Assembly: GCF_023283535.1 (NCBI RefSeq)
Contig: NZ_JAKILT010000039.1
Coordinates: 1 to 49,651 of the forward strand
Direction: 5' to 3'
Source of the DNA: Shewanella sairae
GTDB taxonomy: Bacteria; Pseudomonadota; Gammaproteobacteria; Enterobacterales; Shewanellaceae
Length of the DNA stretch: 49,651 nucleotides
A program made the position numbers and the translations under genes. How positions within the stretch are numbered: the first letter of the stretch is position 1; the number at the start of each line of letters is the position of its first letter. The notes beneath the pieces were generated by a model. That model saw only the letters and a program-made list of their open reading frames with translations. It searched no databases and had not been told where the DNA came from. Of the stretch, positions 26,301 through 34,063 are shown piece after piece.

Positions 26301-26897
26301 TTAGGTCTTGGTTTAGCGATTTCAGATAGAATTGCAAAGCTACTTAATCTAAAAATATCCTTGCATTCAGTTGTTGGTAAAGGCACTTGCTTTGCTATTG
26401 AAGTCCCCAGAATTGCAAAGCAGAAACACCGCAGTAATGTTGTTAGCTTTCCAAGTGATGAAAGCCAAATCAGCAGGGCACAATTTGATATTAGTGTATT
26501 GGTGATAGATAACGATGAGCTGATGCTAAAAGCCATTTCTAGCCAGCTAAGTGACTGGGGTTGTCATGTTCTTGCCGCTAAAGATGAAGCAAGTGCACGT
26601 GAATTGTTAGATGCGCAATTAAGGCTTAATGCTGGAAAATCGAGGGAAGCGGGTACACAGGTGCCTAAATTGATCATTGCCGATTACCATCTAGATGATG
26701 AGCAAAACGGCGTCGATTTAAGTCAGAGGTTGCTTGCCAGCCATAGCGTCTTTGTATCACAACCACCTAGCTGTGTTATCTGCTCCGCGGATCCCTCTGA
26801 GCAAGTGCGGCAGCATACGACGGCTGCGGGTTATGCATTTGTACGTAAACCGGTAAAGGCTATTGCGCTTAAAAAGATAATTAAGAAGTTATTATAA
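23343..26897 (+). CDS. Hybrid sensor histidine kinase with sodium/solute-symporter domain
   Basis: An 1,184-residue CbrA-type protein. An N-terminal solute-symporter domain with about 13 membrane segments spans about residues 1-530. A linker, a PAS-like domain (about 625-745) and a coiled coil follow. The kinase core has His788 in SHDLMQPF, an N box (NFLSNAFHYSP) and G boxes (DNGPGIP, GLGLGLAI). A C-terminal receiver has phospho-acceptor Asp1114. An unusual insertion of about 30 polar residues sits between the N box and first G box. The start is GTG with AAGGAG. It likely senses or transports a small carboxylate and signals to the LuxR-type regulator at 27,210. Confidence 0.9.
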   Translation: MLAWLSLDTWLITFISIAYLGLLFVVAQWGQDQAKSQWLSRPWVYSLSLGVSCTSWAFYGTVGQAATTGAWLAPIYIGSICCLVFAWPMLMRILKIIKEQNLTSIADFIACRYDRSPQIAATIAIVSMLGTIPYIALQLRAISTSFDLLTGTFQSGISTAFVVTLVLIVFSIWFGTRQIAASKQNQGLVFAIAFSSVVKLFALTAVGIFATFFIFDGFGDLLSQKEHLKPATDSGSIYFVLIQVVLGAITIFILPQEFHMMMIENHHEKELKAARWLFPLYLILINVFVLPIAIAGQLTFPGGSVAADTYVLTIPLFYQQAWLGILVYVGGLAAATAMVIVAAIVLSTMISTEILTPLLLRHPHFNAKQTPQLAGALLNLRRVSIAAILLFAFAFDRYIDEQSHLASIGLLSFVLLSQFAPAAVGALFWRQATSNGALIGLIAGTFFWLYTLLLPSIFTDANWVLYGPFELSWLVPTSLFGLSWLDPVTHGVFYSLSANLACYVLISLLSRRSVGESIQAELFLNRSQSQFERNLSVDDLYSLLHRFIDKQEADSLLAFAKTMHENESDRSGKLVEYTRLKLSGVLGSASTRMVMKAASFSQKVPLEDVVSIVDEASQIFEFNRELLQSGVENIEQGISVVDADMRLVAWNQRYIELLEYPENFVKAGIPIEELIRFNIDRGVITGDEASYLVERRIEHMRSGNGHYYQRTLPNGIVLEIRGQAMPGGGFVSTFSDITAHIKAEKALQLANETLEKRVESRTHELVMAKAEAEAANSSKTRFLAAASHDLMQPFNALTLFTDMLKQRVKSTELTELADHIEDSLNVVENLLSDLVEISRLDGNSQKVECSDFAIDELLSTLTNEFNVLSNQANIDFSYQFSSCFVQTDQRMLRRVIQNFLSNAFHYSPAGGYEHEHTSNEVGVQNTALQCGSQNRSFSPKVVLGVRRLKQSILIQVWDNGPGIPEDKQQTIFGEFARLEQTREVPGLGLGLAISDRIAKLLNLKISLHSVVGKGTCFAIEVPRIAKQKHRSNVVSFPSDESQISRAQFDISVLVIDNDELMLKAISSQLSDWGCHVLAAKDEASARELLDAQLRLNAGKSREAGTQVPKLIIADYHLDDEQNGVDLSQRLLASHSVFVSQPPSCVICSADPSEQVRQHTTAAGYAFVRKPVKAIALKKIIKKLL

Positions 26898-27209
26898 CCT
26901 GACATGACAGTGATATAAGTCTTACATGGAGTAGTGCATATTCTGCCCCTTGCCGTTATAGCTTAAGGCTTCTGGCGGCCTGAATCATTAAGCGTGGCGG
27001 TTTAGCTGAAAACCTGTGCGAATAACTTAAGTAACCAATCTATGTTATTGGAAAGGGCATATTCAGGTTGAATGTTTACAGGGGGCTAAGCGTTTTGCGC
27101 GAGTATTTGCCCTCGCGTCTCCCGGGCGGGGGCAAGATGCGATGAAGTTAGCATGTTAAATGAACATTTTAAGTTAGTAATCTAAGTCACCAGTCGAAGT
27201 GCTAAGATG
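26898..27209. other. 312-base gap between convergent kinase and regulator genes
   Basis: No open gene or RNA is recognised. A GC-rich stretch near 27,090-27,150 has a weak potential hairpin (TTGCCC with GGGCAA around a CCCGGG core) without a T-run. It may serve as a bidirectional stop between the two convergent genes. Confidence 0.4.
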
Positions 27210-27881
27210 TTAAGCAACAACCACGTCATTTTCTGGCGAGGTGATCATCAGCTGTTGGTAAACTAGCCCTGCTTGAGTGCGGTTATACACTTCAAGTTTA
27301 AGCAGTATTGCTGATACATGCTTTTTCACTGTGGTCTCTTTAATATCCAAGTCATAAGCTATCTGCTTATTGAGTTGTCCGTCTGCGATACGGGCGAGTA
27401 CGGTATATTGCTGCGGGGTTAATTGTGCAAGTTGGGCGGCTAGGCGTTGATGCTCGGCGGCTGCTTCTTGATCGTTATTGATATTGCTGTGCTCTGGCAG
27501 CCAGATCTCGCCATCGAGCACTTCATTGATCGCTTCGCCAATGACAGTGAGATTGGCTGATTTTGGAATAAAGGCGCTGGCACCAAAATCGACGGCTTTG
27601 CGCATAATCTCAGGCTGATCGTCCGATGACACCATGATAACAACCAAGTCTGGAAAATGATTTTGCAGTAAGGTGAGGCCGGTAAAGCCATCGTTACCAG
27701 GCATATGTAGATCGAGAAAAACGATCTCAAGCGTTGGTGTCTGCTCAACTAGGGTTAATAGATCTTGAAAGTTCTCCGCCTCTAAAATATCAGTCTTATC
27801 GAAGCTTGCTACGACAGCCTGTTTGAGTGCTGCGCGAAATAGCGGATGGTCATCTGCAATTGCGACTTTAGCCTGTGACAT
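27210..27881 (-). CDS. LuxR-family response regulator
   Basis: A 223-residue NarL/FixJ-type regulator. The receiver has the acid pair Asp10/Asp11, phospho-acceptor Asp57 in LDLHMPG, and PKSA containing the conserved Lys. The C-terminal LuxR helix-turn-helix has LTPQQYTVLARIADG and NKQIAYDLDIKETTVKKHVS. An AGGAG site precedes the ATG. It lies next to and convergent with the hybrid kinase and just upstream (same strand) of the TonB-dependent receptor, so it probably answers that kinase and controls the polymer-utilisation genes. The regulon is inferred from position only. Confidence 0.9.
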   Translation of the reverse strand: MSQAKVAIADDHPLFRAALKQAVVASFDKTDILEAENFQDLLTLVEQTPTLEIVFLDLHMPGNDGFTGLTLLQNHFPDLVVIMVSSDDQPEIMRKAVDFGASAFIPKSANLTVIGEAINEVLDGEIWLPEHSNINNDQEAAAEHQRLAAQLAQLTPQQYTVLARIADGQLNKQIAYDLDIKETTVKKHVSAILLKLEVYNRTQAGLVYQQLMITSPENDVVVA

Positions 27882-28008
27882 AATCTACTCCTTTAGGATC
27901 TTCCATTTTGCTGACGATATGTACATTAACATACTCATTATTTAGAAACTCATGTCTTTAGATTGATATTTCTAAACTCATGTTTATAAATAAATACTTG
28001 TAAAATTG

Positions 28009-28065
28009 GCGTTAGTACTGCTAGTACTAACGCAATAACCGAACTGGCTGCCCAGTTCGGTTATT
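28009..28065 (-). terminator. Tandem hairpins after the TonB-dependent receptor
   Basis: Two perfect hairpins lie back to back. A 14-bp stem (AATAACCGAACTGG at 28034-28047 with CCAGTTCGGTTATT at 28052-28065, 4-base loop) is preceded by a 10-bp stem (GCGTTAGTAC at 28009-28018 with GTACTAACGC at 28024-28033, 5-base loop). They lie 33 bases past the receptor stop; neither has a long T-run. They probably end or protect the receptor transcript. Confidence 0.6.
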
Positions 28066-28097
28066 ATGTTGCTTATATCAATCGTTGTCGACTCACA

Positions 28098-30374
28098 TTA
28101 AAAGCTGTAGCCAACAGTGAGAGAGATGGTTTGCGGATCGCCATAGTAGCCGATTAAGGTGTTATCTCCGCCAAGACCGGGTAGATAACCGCCGTCGTCG
28201 GTTGGGGTGACAAACGCATAGGTACCGACTAAGTACTCTTCATCTGTAACGTTTTTCCAGTGCAGGCCTGCGGTCCAACTACCTTCTTCGCTATACCAGT
28301 TAAGGCCAAAGTTAAGTAGTCCGTAACCTTCTTGAGTGAGCAGGCTATCTGTTACCGTTAAGTCATATTCACTGCGATAGTAGTAGTTACCATTGAAAAC
28401 AAAGTCGCCAATTCCAGTACTGAAGTCATAATTAAAGCCAGCATTGGCTGTGGTTTCTGGTGTGTTTGCGACGGTATAACTGTCGCTGATATCGATTTGA
28501 TTGCCATTTTCATCATAAGAAATCACTTGATCAAATGATGAATCGATTAGGCCAAGAGTACCAAATAGATTGAGTGACTCAGTGGCAGCATATTGGATCT
28601 CTAGTTCAAGACCTTTGGCGGTAGTTGAACCTATATTGCCCAAACGTTGGTTTAGATCGGCGGCATCTTCACCTGGCAAAACGGTGACGAACTGTCTGTC
28701 TTTATGATCGAGGTAAAAAGCGGTGGCATTAAAGCGTAAATTGTCATTCCATTCGCTCTTAAAACCTATTTCATAAGAGTCGACGACCTCTGGGTCAACC
28801 GCTGGCTCGGGCCCTGTCGCTCTAGGGTTAAAGGTGCCTGATTTGAAACCCTGAGAGTAGCTGGCAAACATCATTAATGTATCGCTGTGTTGGTACTCTA
28901 TACCGGCTCTAGGGGTAAAGCGTGACCAAGTTTCGCTGTCGTCGAGTACCAATGGAATATTGGCATTGATGAGATCTTCATCGCGTTCAAAATCTGGATA
29001 CCATCCGGTTTCTGGATAAATGCTGTCAAAGACCACTCCGTTATATACGGTGGCATCTTTGGTTTCTTCTGTGTAACGAGCGCCTAGGGTCAGCGACCAT
29101 TGCTCGGTTAAATTGTAAGAACCCTGTGCATAGGCCGCGTAACTTTCACTGTTGTTACAACCACGTACTTCTCGGGTTAGTCCGCCATAAGCCATAAAGG
29201 CCTCTTCTAATATGGCATCGAAGTGGCCACAGGAGTCGCCCTTAAAATAATACAGTCCTGAGACGATGTTTAAGTCTTCAGTATCATAGTTTACTTGAAA
29301 CTCTTGTGAAAATTGTTCATCGTCATAAATCGCTGGGACATCGAAGATGCGTAGGTCAGTGTTGTCAAAATCAATATTTGTCGGTGAATAACTTTCACGT
29401 GAGGCGGTAACTGATTTAAAGGTCCATTCATCGTTAATGAAATACTCTAAGGTAAAGCTTAATCCTTCGGTTTCAACTTTATTCCAGGTAGGCATACTGG
29501 TGTAAGAATCATAAACGCTATCGGGTACTGGCGCGTCAGTCAGTAGGCTTGGCAGCAGACGATAACCACCTTTAGCATTGGACTCATCTTCAGTCTTATC
29601 ATAGTTAAGACGCATAAAGAGATCGTCTGTAGGGGTATACTCCAGCGTCAAACGACCTGCCATCACGTCTTTGTTATAGTTTTCTTTGTCTTGACCTGCG
29701 AGTGCAGATGTGATGAATTCGCCATAACCGTCACGTCGAAGGCTTGCTAACGCAAAGCCAAAATAGAGTTTGTCATCGACTAAAGGATATTGACCGGCAA
29801 TTTTAAAATCTTGCTGATTGTAACTGCCTAAGGTGGCGTTAAGATCAAGCTGCGCATCGCCTGACATCTTCTTAGTCACATACTTGATTGCACCGCCTAT
29901 GGTGTTTTTACCGTAAAGGGTGCCTTGTGGGCCGCGAAGTACTTCGACACGCTCGACATCGAGAATATCCAGTACTGCACCTTGTGGGCGTGCCACATAC
30001 ACGTCATCGATATAAATGCCGACGCCAGGCTCATAACCCCAAAGTGGATCTTCTTGACCTACGCCACGGATAAAGGCGGTAAGGGTTGAGTTAGTACCGC
30101 GACTGCGTTGCAGCGTGGTGTTAGGCGAGAACTGCTGCACTTCAATCATTTCCGTAATGCCGTTTTCAGCCAGTTGCTCGGCGCTGACCGAGGTCACGGC
30201 AATTGGAACATTTTGTAGGCTTTCAACGGTTTTACGCGCGGTGACTTCAATGCGCTCTAGGATAGGTTCCTGCTCAATGCTAGCTTTTTCATCGGCAGCC
30301 AGTACAACTTGGCTTGTAAGTGCGGTTGAAATGGCTAAGGCGAGGCAGCTTAGCTTGATAGTATTCTGTTCCAT
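28098..30374 (-). CDS. TonB-dependent outer-membrane receptor
   Basis: A 758-residue receptor: signal peptide (1-26), TonB-box-like ERIEVTARK (about 40-48), a plug domain with IRGVG, YIDDVYV and VEVLRGPQGTLYGKN (about 60-165), then a 22-strand barrel ending in the aromatic LTVGYSF. It belongs to the broad group of carbohydrate or small-molecule receptors rather than clear siderophore receptors. It sits between the LuxR-type regulator and a secreted PHB-depolymerase-like esterase, so uptake of hydroxybutyrate oligomers across the outer membrane is a reasonable guess. Complete gene with tandem hairpins downstream. Confidence 0.9.
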   Translation of the reverse strand: MEQNTIKLSCLALAISTALTSQVVLAADEKASIEQEPILERIEVTARKTVESLQNVPIAVTSVSAEQLAENGITEMIEVQQFSPNTTLQRSRGTNSTLTAFIRGVGQEDPLWGYEPGVGIYIDDVYVARPQGAVLDILDVERVEVLRGPQGTLYGKNTIGGAIKYVTKKMSGDAQLDLNATLGSYNQQDFKIAGQYPLVDDKLYFGFALASLRRDGYGEFITSALAGQDKENYNKDVMAGRLTLEYTPTDDLFMRLNYDKTEDESNAKGGYRLLPSLLTDAPVPDSVYDSYTSMPTWNKVETEGLSFTLEYFINDEWTFKSVTASRESYSPTNIDFDNTDLRIFDVPAIYDDEQFSQEFQVNYDTEDLNIVSGLYYFKGDSCGHFDAILEEAFMAYGGLTREVRGCNNSESYAAYAQGSYNLTEQWSLTLGARYTEETKDATVYNGVVFDSIYPETGWYPDFERDEDLINANIPLVLDDSETWSRFTPRAGIEYQHSDTLMMFASYSQGFKSGTFNPRATGPEPAVDPEVVDSYEIGFKSEWNDNLRFNATAFYLDHKDRQFVTVLPGEDAADLNQRLGNIGSTTAKGLELEIQYAATESLNLFGTLGLIDSSFDQVISYDENGNQIDISDSYTVANTPETTANAGFNYDFSTGIGDFVFNGNYYYRSEYDLTVTDSLLTQEGYGLLNFGLNWYSEEGSWTAGLHWKNVTDEEYLVGTYAFVTPTDDGGYLPGLGGDNTLIGYYGDPQTISLTVGYSF

Positions 30375-30607
30375 AGAGGTTCCCTGTTGAGTACTGAGTT
30401 GCTAGCACTTGGCTGTTAACTCATTGTTATTGTTTTTCTTGGCATTGACTCTATAGCAATGAAGTAATAATTAAATCTGCACTATAGTAGTATACGGTTG
30501 TTAAGCTTCTGGTTTAAATGGTTATTAATTTTTGCTTTGTGTTTTTAGATTCGAAGCGCTGGCTGTTTTTTAGCGGATAACGCATTTTGCCAGCGGACGT
30601 TATTGAG

Positions 30608-31555
30608 TTAGATATTCCAAAATCTAACAATTTCAATGGCGCTGCTAATGGGGGCGGTAAGCAAGAATGGTGCGCTTGTACCGCCATGACTAACCGCTGG
30701 ATTGACGGCTATACCGTGTTCTAAACCTGTTATTGTTACTAGTTCTACGGCAACCTCGTTGTTACTGTCTCGCCATTGTGTTGTGTGTACGCCTTTTGCT
30801 TGAGAGCTAGTTGGTTGATCTTGTTGCTGTTTAAGTCCAGCCCATTGATAGGCTAACTTCTCGGCATTAATGGGGTTCACGACTGAATCACTATCGCCAG
30901 TCCACACTGTAAGCCTTGGCCAACTTTGCTGTATGGGTTGTACTTTTCGAACCTGTGATACCAGCTCAGATGCTGGTTGTAATGGACCTTTGCGCATACA
31001 GGAAATGGCGGTTGTGAGATTATTAGCGCAGGGGAAAGGCAGTCCGGCGATGATAGCGCCAGCGTCCACCAGCTCAGGATAATTGACTAAAATAGCGCTG
31101 CTCATGGCGCCGCCAGCCGAAAGACCTAGAAGGTAAACGTGACTGGTATCAAGCTCTTTTTTAGCGGCTAAGATCATGTTTTTAATTGATAGCATCTCTC
31201 CAGAGTCAAGGTTTGTATCCTGAGGAGAGAACCAGTTAAAACACTTTTTTATATTGTTATCATAGCTTTGCTGAGGAATAAGCAGTGAGAACTGATGCGA
31301 CTTGGCCAGTGATGCCAATCCACTTTGTTCAGCCAAGGTTTCGCCATTTTGTTCACAACCATGAAGTAACACGACTAGATTTTTGTTTGCCTCTTTAGGC
31401 TCCAAGTAGCTTGCCGTTAGTGAACCTGGGTTTGCACCAAAATCTGTAAGGGGAATAAAAGCGGCAGAGGCAGAGGCAGGTAGTAGCGAAAGACTTAAAA
31501 TCAAGCCTTTTACTGCACTGCTACTACATTTTATTTGATTGCTAATTGCGCCCAT
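30608..31555 (-). CDS. Secreted PHB depolymerase-family esterase
   Basis: A 315-residue single-domain relative of the large depolymerase. It has a signal peptide (about 1-31), oxyanion LHGCEQ (64-69), lipase box GLSAG (Ser146), GDSDSVVNP (Asp223) and GLEHG (His280). It lacks linker and binding domains, so it probably acts on soluble oligomers or denatured polymer, perhaps in the periplasm. GGAAGG lies upstream of the ATG. It is 233 bases upstream of the TonB receptor on the same strand. A feruloyl-esterase-like activity is possible in this superfamily. Confidence 0.82.
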   Translation of the reverse strand: MGAISNQIKCSSSAVKGLILSLSLLPASASAAFIPLTDFGANPGSLTASYLEPKEANKNLVVLLHGCEQNGETLAEQSGLASLAKSHQFSLLIPQQSYDNNIKKCFNWFSPQDTNLDSGEMLSIKNMILAAKKELDTSHVYLLGLSAGGAMSSAILVNYPELVDAGAIIAGLPFPCANNLTTAISCMRKGPLQPASELVSQVRKVQPIQQSWPRLTVWTGDSDSVVNPINAEKLAYQWAGLKQQQDQPTSSQAKGVHTTQWRDSNNEVAVELVTITGLEHGIAVNPAVSHGGTSAPFLLTAPISSAIEIVRFWNI

Positions 31556-32138
31556 TGTTGACCTTCCATGTTAGGGAAAAGTTAATGCTTAGGCTCAACT
31601 TGCTGAATTTTTAGATTTACGACAATGGCACTTTAGATCTATAGGGAAAGAAACAACGTTTGTTTTAGTTATTTCTTGGAAGACTTTTTAATATCTAATA
31701 TCAATAGGTTAGGGCTTATTGATGACGCTAGAAACCGAACTATTATGATTAACAGTTCGGTAGAGTCAGGCCCTAGACATTGGCACAACTGCCTGTCTGT
31801 ATTTAATAGCGAGGGATCAATTGAGTTAACCTTGTTATTTGTTACTAAAGACCAGCGAATCCAAGACGCCCATACCACTGTGAACACCGCCTTCAGTGCT
31901 GCGGGCTGATTTACTTCTAATTAAATATCCGGCGTAAGCCTGTTTCTGGCTTTTTTCACCTTTAATTGCTACTTCATCGTTTAATTGCCAAATAACATTT
32001 CGGTTAAAGCGAATTAATCGGGCTAATAACAGCCATTTTTATTGTTAAATGGACGTTTAGTGATCTAGAGACTATATAACCTATAGCGAGAGCTGCTCTG
32101 CTGTATGAGCTCATTGATAAAGAAACGGAGATATTCAA
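31556..32138. other. 583-base gap, no convincing gene
   Basis: Two opposed frames of about 72-77 codons (31669-31887 minus; 31676-31909 plus) cover the same bases; neither has an ATG with a good ribosome site or a family I know. A weak plus-strand terminator (AAGCC/GGCTT with six T, 31936-31956) follows the plus frame, so a short transcript is possible. The promoter of the next gene must lie in the right part. Confidence 0.4.
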
Positions 32139-32573
32139 ATGAAAAACACCTCAGTTGTTGCGTTAACGGCTATATCCGCCTGTATATTGAGTTTTGCACT
32201 GCCCGCAAAGCCTGCTTTTGCTGATCACCATCAAGACTGCAGTACTATGGTTTTTTGTGACAAAAAGCGTTGTGAGATCTCAAAGCAAATCGTTATGGCA
32301 AAGGCGCATGGTAATACGCATAAGGTATCGGGCTTAGAAACAGCACTTCAAAATGTTGAAGCGAATTGCAGCAACGATGGATTAAAACAAGATTTAACAG
32401 ATGAAATAGCCGATGTAAAACAACAGATAGATAAGTATGAGGCTTCGTTAAAAGAAGCTGAGGAAGAGAGTAATTTAGATAAAACCTATAAATACAAGCA
32501 AAAATTATTGAGTGAAAATACCAAGCTCAAGCAACTTGAACAAGAATTGGCTAGCCTGAAAGCGAATCCATAA
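32139..32573 (+). CDS. DUF1090 family periplasmic protein
   Basis: A 144-residue secreted protein: signal peptide ending near AFA (about residue 28), then a Cys-rich start (CSTMVFCDKKRC) and a highly charged coiled coil to the C-terminus. This is the DUF1090 pattern (E. coli YqjC). Function is unknown; the family is often linked to stress conditions. GGAGA precedes the ATG. A hairpin between this gene and the convergent permease closes transcription. Confidence 0.8.
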   Translation: MKNTSVVALTAISACILSFALPAKPAFADHHQDCSTMVFCDKKRCEISKQIVMAKAHGNTHKVSGLETALQNVEANCSNDGLKQDLTDEIADVKQQIDKYEASLKEAEEESNLDKTYKYKQKLLSENTKLKQLEQELASLKANP

Positions 32574-32607
32574 ATTCGCGTACGACTGGAATAACTTGTT
32601 AGATAAC

Positions 32608-32640
32608 AGGCGAGGCACCTTATTAGCAGGAGCCTCGCCT
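32608..32640. terminator. Bidirectional hairpin between convergent genes
   Basis: AGGCGAGGC (32608-32616) pairs perfectly with GCCTCGCCT (32632-32640), with an inner CCT/AGG pair. It lies 35 bases after the DUF1090 stop and 40 bases after the permease stop. The T-run is short on either side (TAGTTTAATACTT on the plus side). Confidence 0.65.
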
Positions 32641-32679
32641 TAGTTTAATACTTACAAATGCGTCTTAAGAACACTCATT

Positions 32680-33765
32680 TTAAGTCTTATCTTGCTGCTC
32701 GATAAAGTCTTGAAACTCGATTTCATATAAGCGGGCTAGTACTAGCGTGACCGCAAAGATAATAGGGCCATATATTAAGCCAATGAGGCCGAAAAGTTGT
32801 AGGCCGCCTAGGAGTGAGAAAAACAGTAACAGAGTGCTCATACCGGTATTTCCTTGCATTAGCCAAGGTCGTAAGAAGTTATCGATAGACCCAATCACCA
32901 GAACGCCCCATGCCATTAGAAATAGCGCCCATTGCCAGTCACCAGTAATGAACAGGTAGATTGAAGCCGGAAGCCAGATCATGGCGGTGCCGACAAAGGG
33001 GATAAATGAGGCAAAGGCCATCATGCTGCCCCAAAATAGCCCTGAAAACCCTGCCATGGACATAGCGATGCCGCCTAGTGCCCCTTGAGCTAACGCGGTT
33101 AAAAACGCGCCGAAAACGGCAGATTTTGCCACCATTTTCACTTCATTAAATAGTAACTCTTCTTGTGAACGGGATAATGGGATGATGTGCCTGATACTGG
33201 CAATGATCCTTTCTTGATCTCGAAGGAAGAAAAACAGCACAAATAGCATTAACGAAAATGATAGCACCGTGTCGGCAACATCACCGAGTAAACCTGTACT
33301 GGCGCTTAAAAAGCTACTGCTTAATTGGGTGACTTTAACTGCCGCTTGCTGCACCAGTTCATCTATTTTAATGGTGTCAAAAGGCAACCACTTATTTAAT
33401 AGGCTAACACCGCTTTGAATATAGGGGTGGGCAAGAAAGTCTTTAGCACCGCCATCGGTAAGCCATTGGTAGGCATTACTCATAAAGTTGATGCCTTCAT
33501 TTATTATTGCGACTGCTACGAACAGTAAAGGAATTAACACCATTACAGTTATCGATGTGCAAGAAGCCACAGAGGCTATATTCGGACTATTAGGCATGCG
33601 TTGCTGCACTTTAATATGAAGCGGCATGACTAGGATGGCGACAATAAACGCAAGTACGATAGATCCTAAATAGGGGGATACCAGCAAATAACATGCATAA
33701 CACGCTATCGCCAATGCGAGCAGTAATATGGCGTGGTGGGGTTTTAGTTTAAAACTGTCTATCAA
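32680..33765 (-). CDS. AI-2E family transporter (PerM/YdiK-like)
   Basis: A membrane protein of about 361 residues with some eight hydrophobic segments and the family features: a cytoplasmic/periplasmic middle domain (about 90-150), LFFFLRDQ, and the GLFWGSMMAFASFIPFVG region (about 240-258). Members export autoinducer-2 or, more often, have unknown or Na+/H+ roles. No ATG exists at the start. The TTG at 33,765 has GGAG six bases upstream; a TTG four codons earlier (33,777) overlaps that site, so I prefer 33,765. Single gene, divergent from the WYL regulator. Confidence 0.82.
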   Translation of the reverse strand: MIDSFKLKPHHAILLLALAIACYACYLLVSPYLGSIVLAFIVAILVMPLHIKVQQRMPNSPNIASVASCTSITVMVLIPLLFVAVAIINEGINFMSNAYQWLTDGGAKDFLAHPYIQSGVSLLNKWLPFDTIKIDELVQQAAVKVTQLSSSFLSASTGLLGDVADTVLSFSLMLFVLFFFLRDQERIIASIRHIIPLSRSQEELLFNEVKMVAKSAVFGAFLTALAQGALGGIAMSMAGFSGLFWGSMMAFASFIPFVGTAMIWLPASIYLFITGDWQWALFLMAWGVLVIGSIDNFLRPWLMQGNTGMSTLLLFFSLLGGLQLFGLIGLIYGPIIFAVTLVLARLYEIEFQDFIEQQDKT

Positions 33766-34000
33766 AAGAAACTCCAAGCACTTTGGATAAGTGATTTAAT
33801 AAGGGCTAGCTACTATTTTAAGTCTTTTATCTTAAGCTTTGTATGTTGCGTGATAAAAGCGGATTAATATTGAAATAATCGAATTAGGTTCGTTAAAGGT
33901 TAAGAGTAAGGTTAACTATAGTCAATGCTAGTAATTACTTCTGTGATTGAACTTTGTCTAACGCAGCTTTTATTTAGTGGTTTGATTATTCATAATTTGC

Positions 34001-34031
34001 TGCGACACAACTTGTCGCAAGAGAGTATTAT
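34001..34031 (+). promoter_or_regulatory. Promoter and palindromic operator of the WYL regulator
   Basis: A perfect inverted repeat, TGCGACA (34001-34007) and TGTCGCA (34013-34019), sits 44 bases before the ATG of the WYL gene. It overlaps a possible -35 (GCGACA, 34002-34007) and lies just upstream of a good -10 (TATTAT, 34026-34031), spaced 18 bases. A factor bound there would block polymerase. WYL regulators commonly bind such palindromes before their own genes. Confidence 0.6.
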
Positions 34032-34063
34032 GCTGTCTGCTCAGAAAATTATGAGATCCTTTG

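Noticed and set aside
31676..31909. Possible 77-codon plus-strand gene followed by a weak terminator
   Set aside because: It begins with TTG without a ribosome site, overlaps an equally long minus-strand frame, and no family is recognised. Kept only as part of the gap description.
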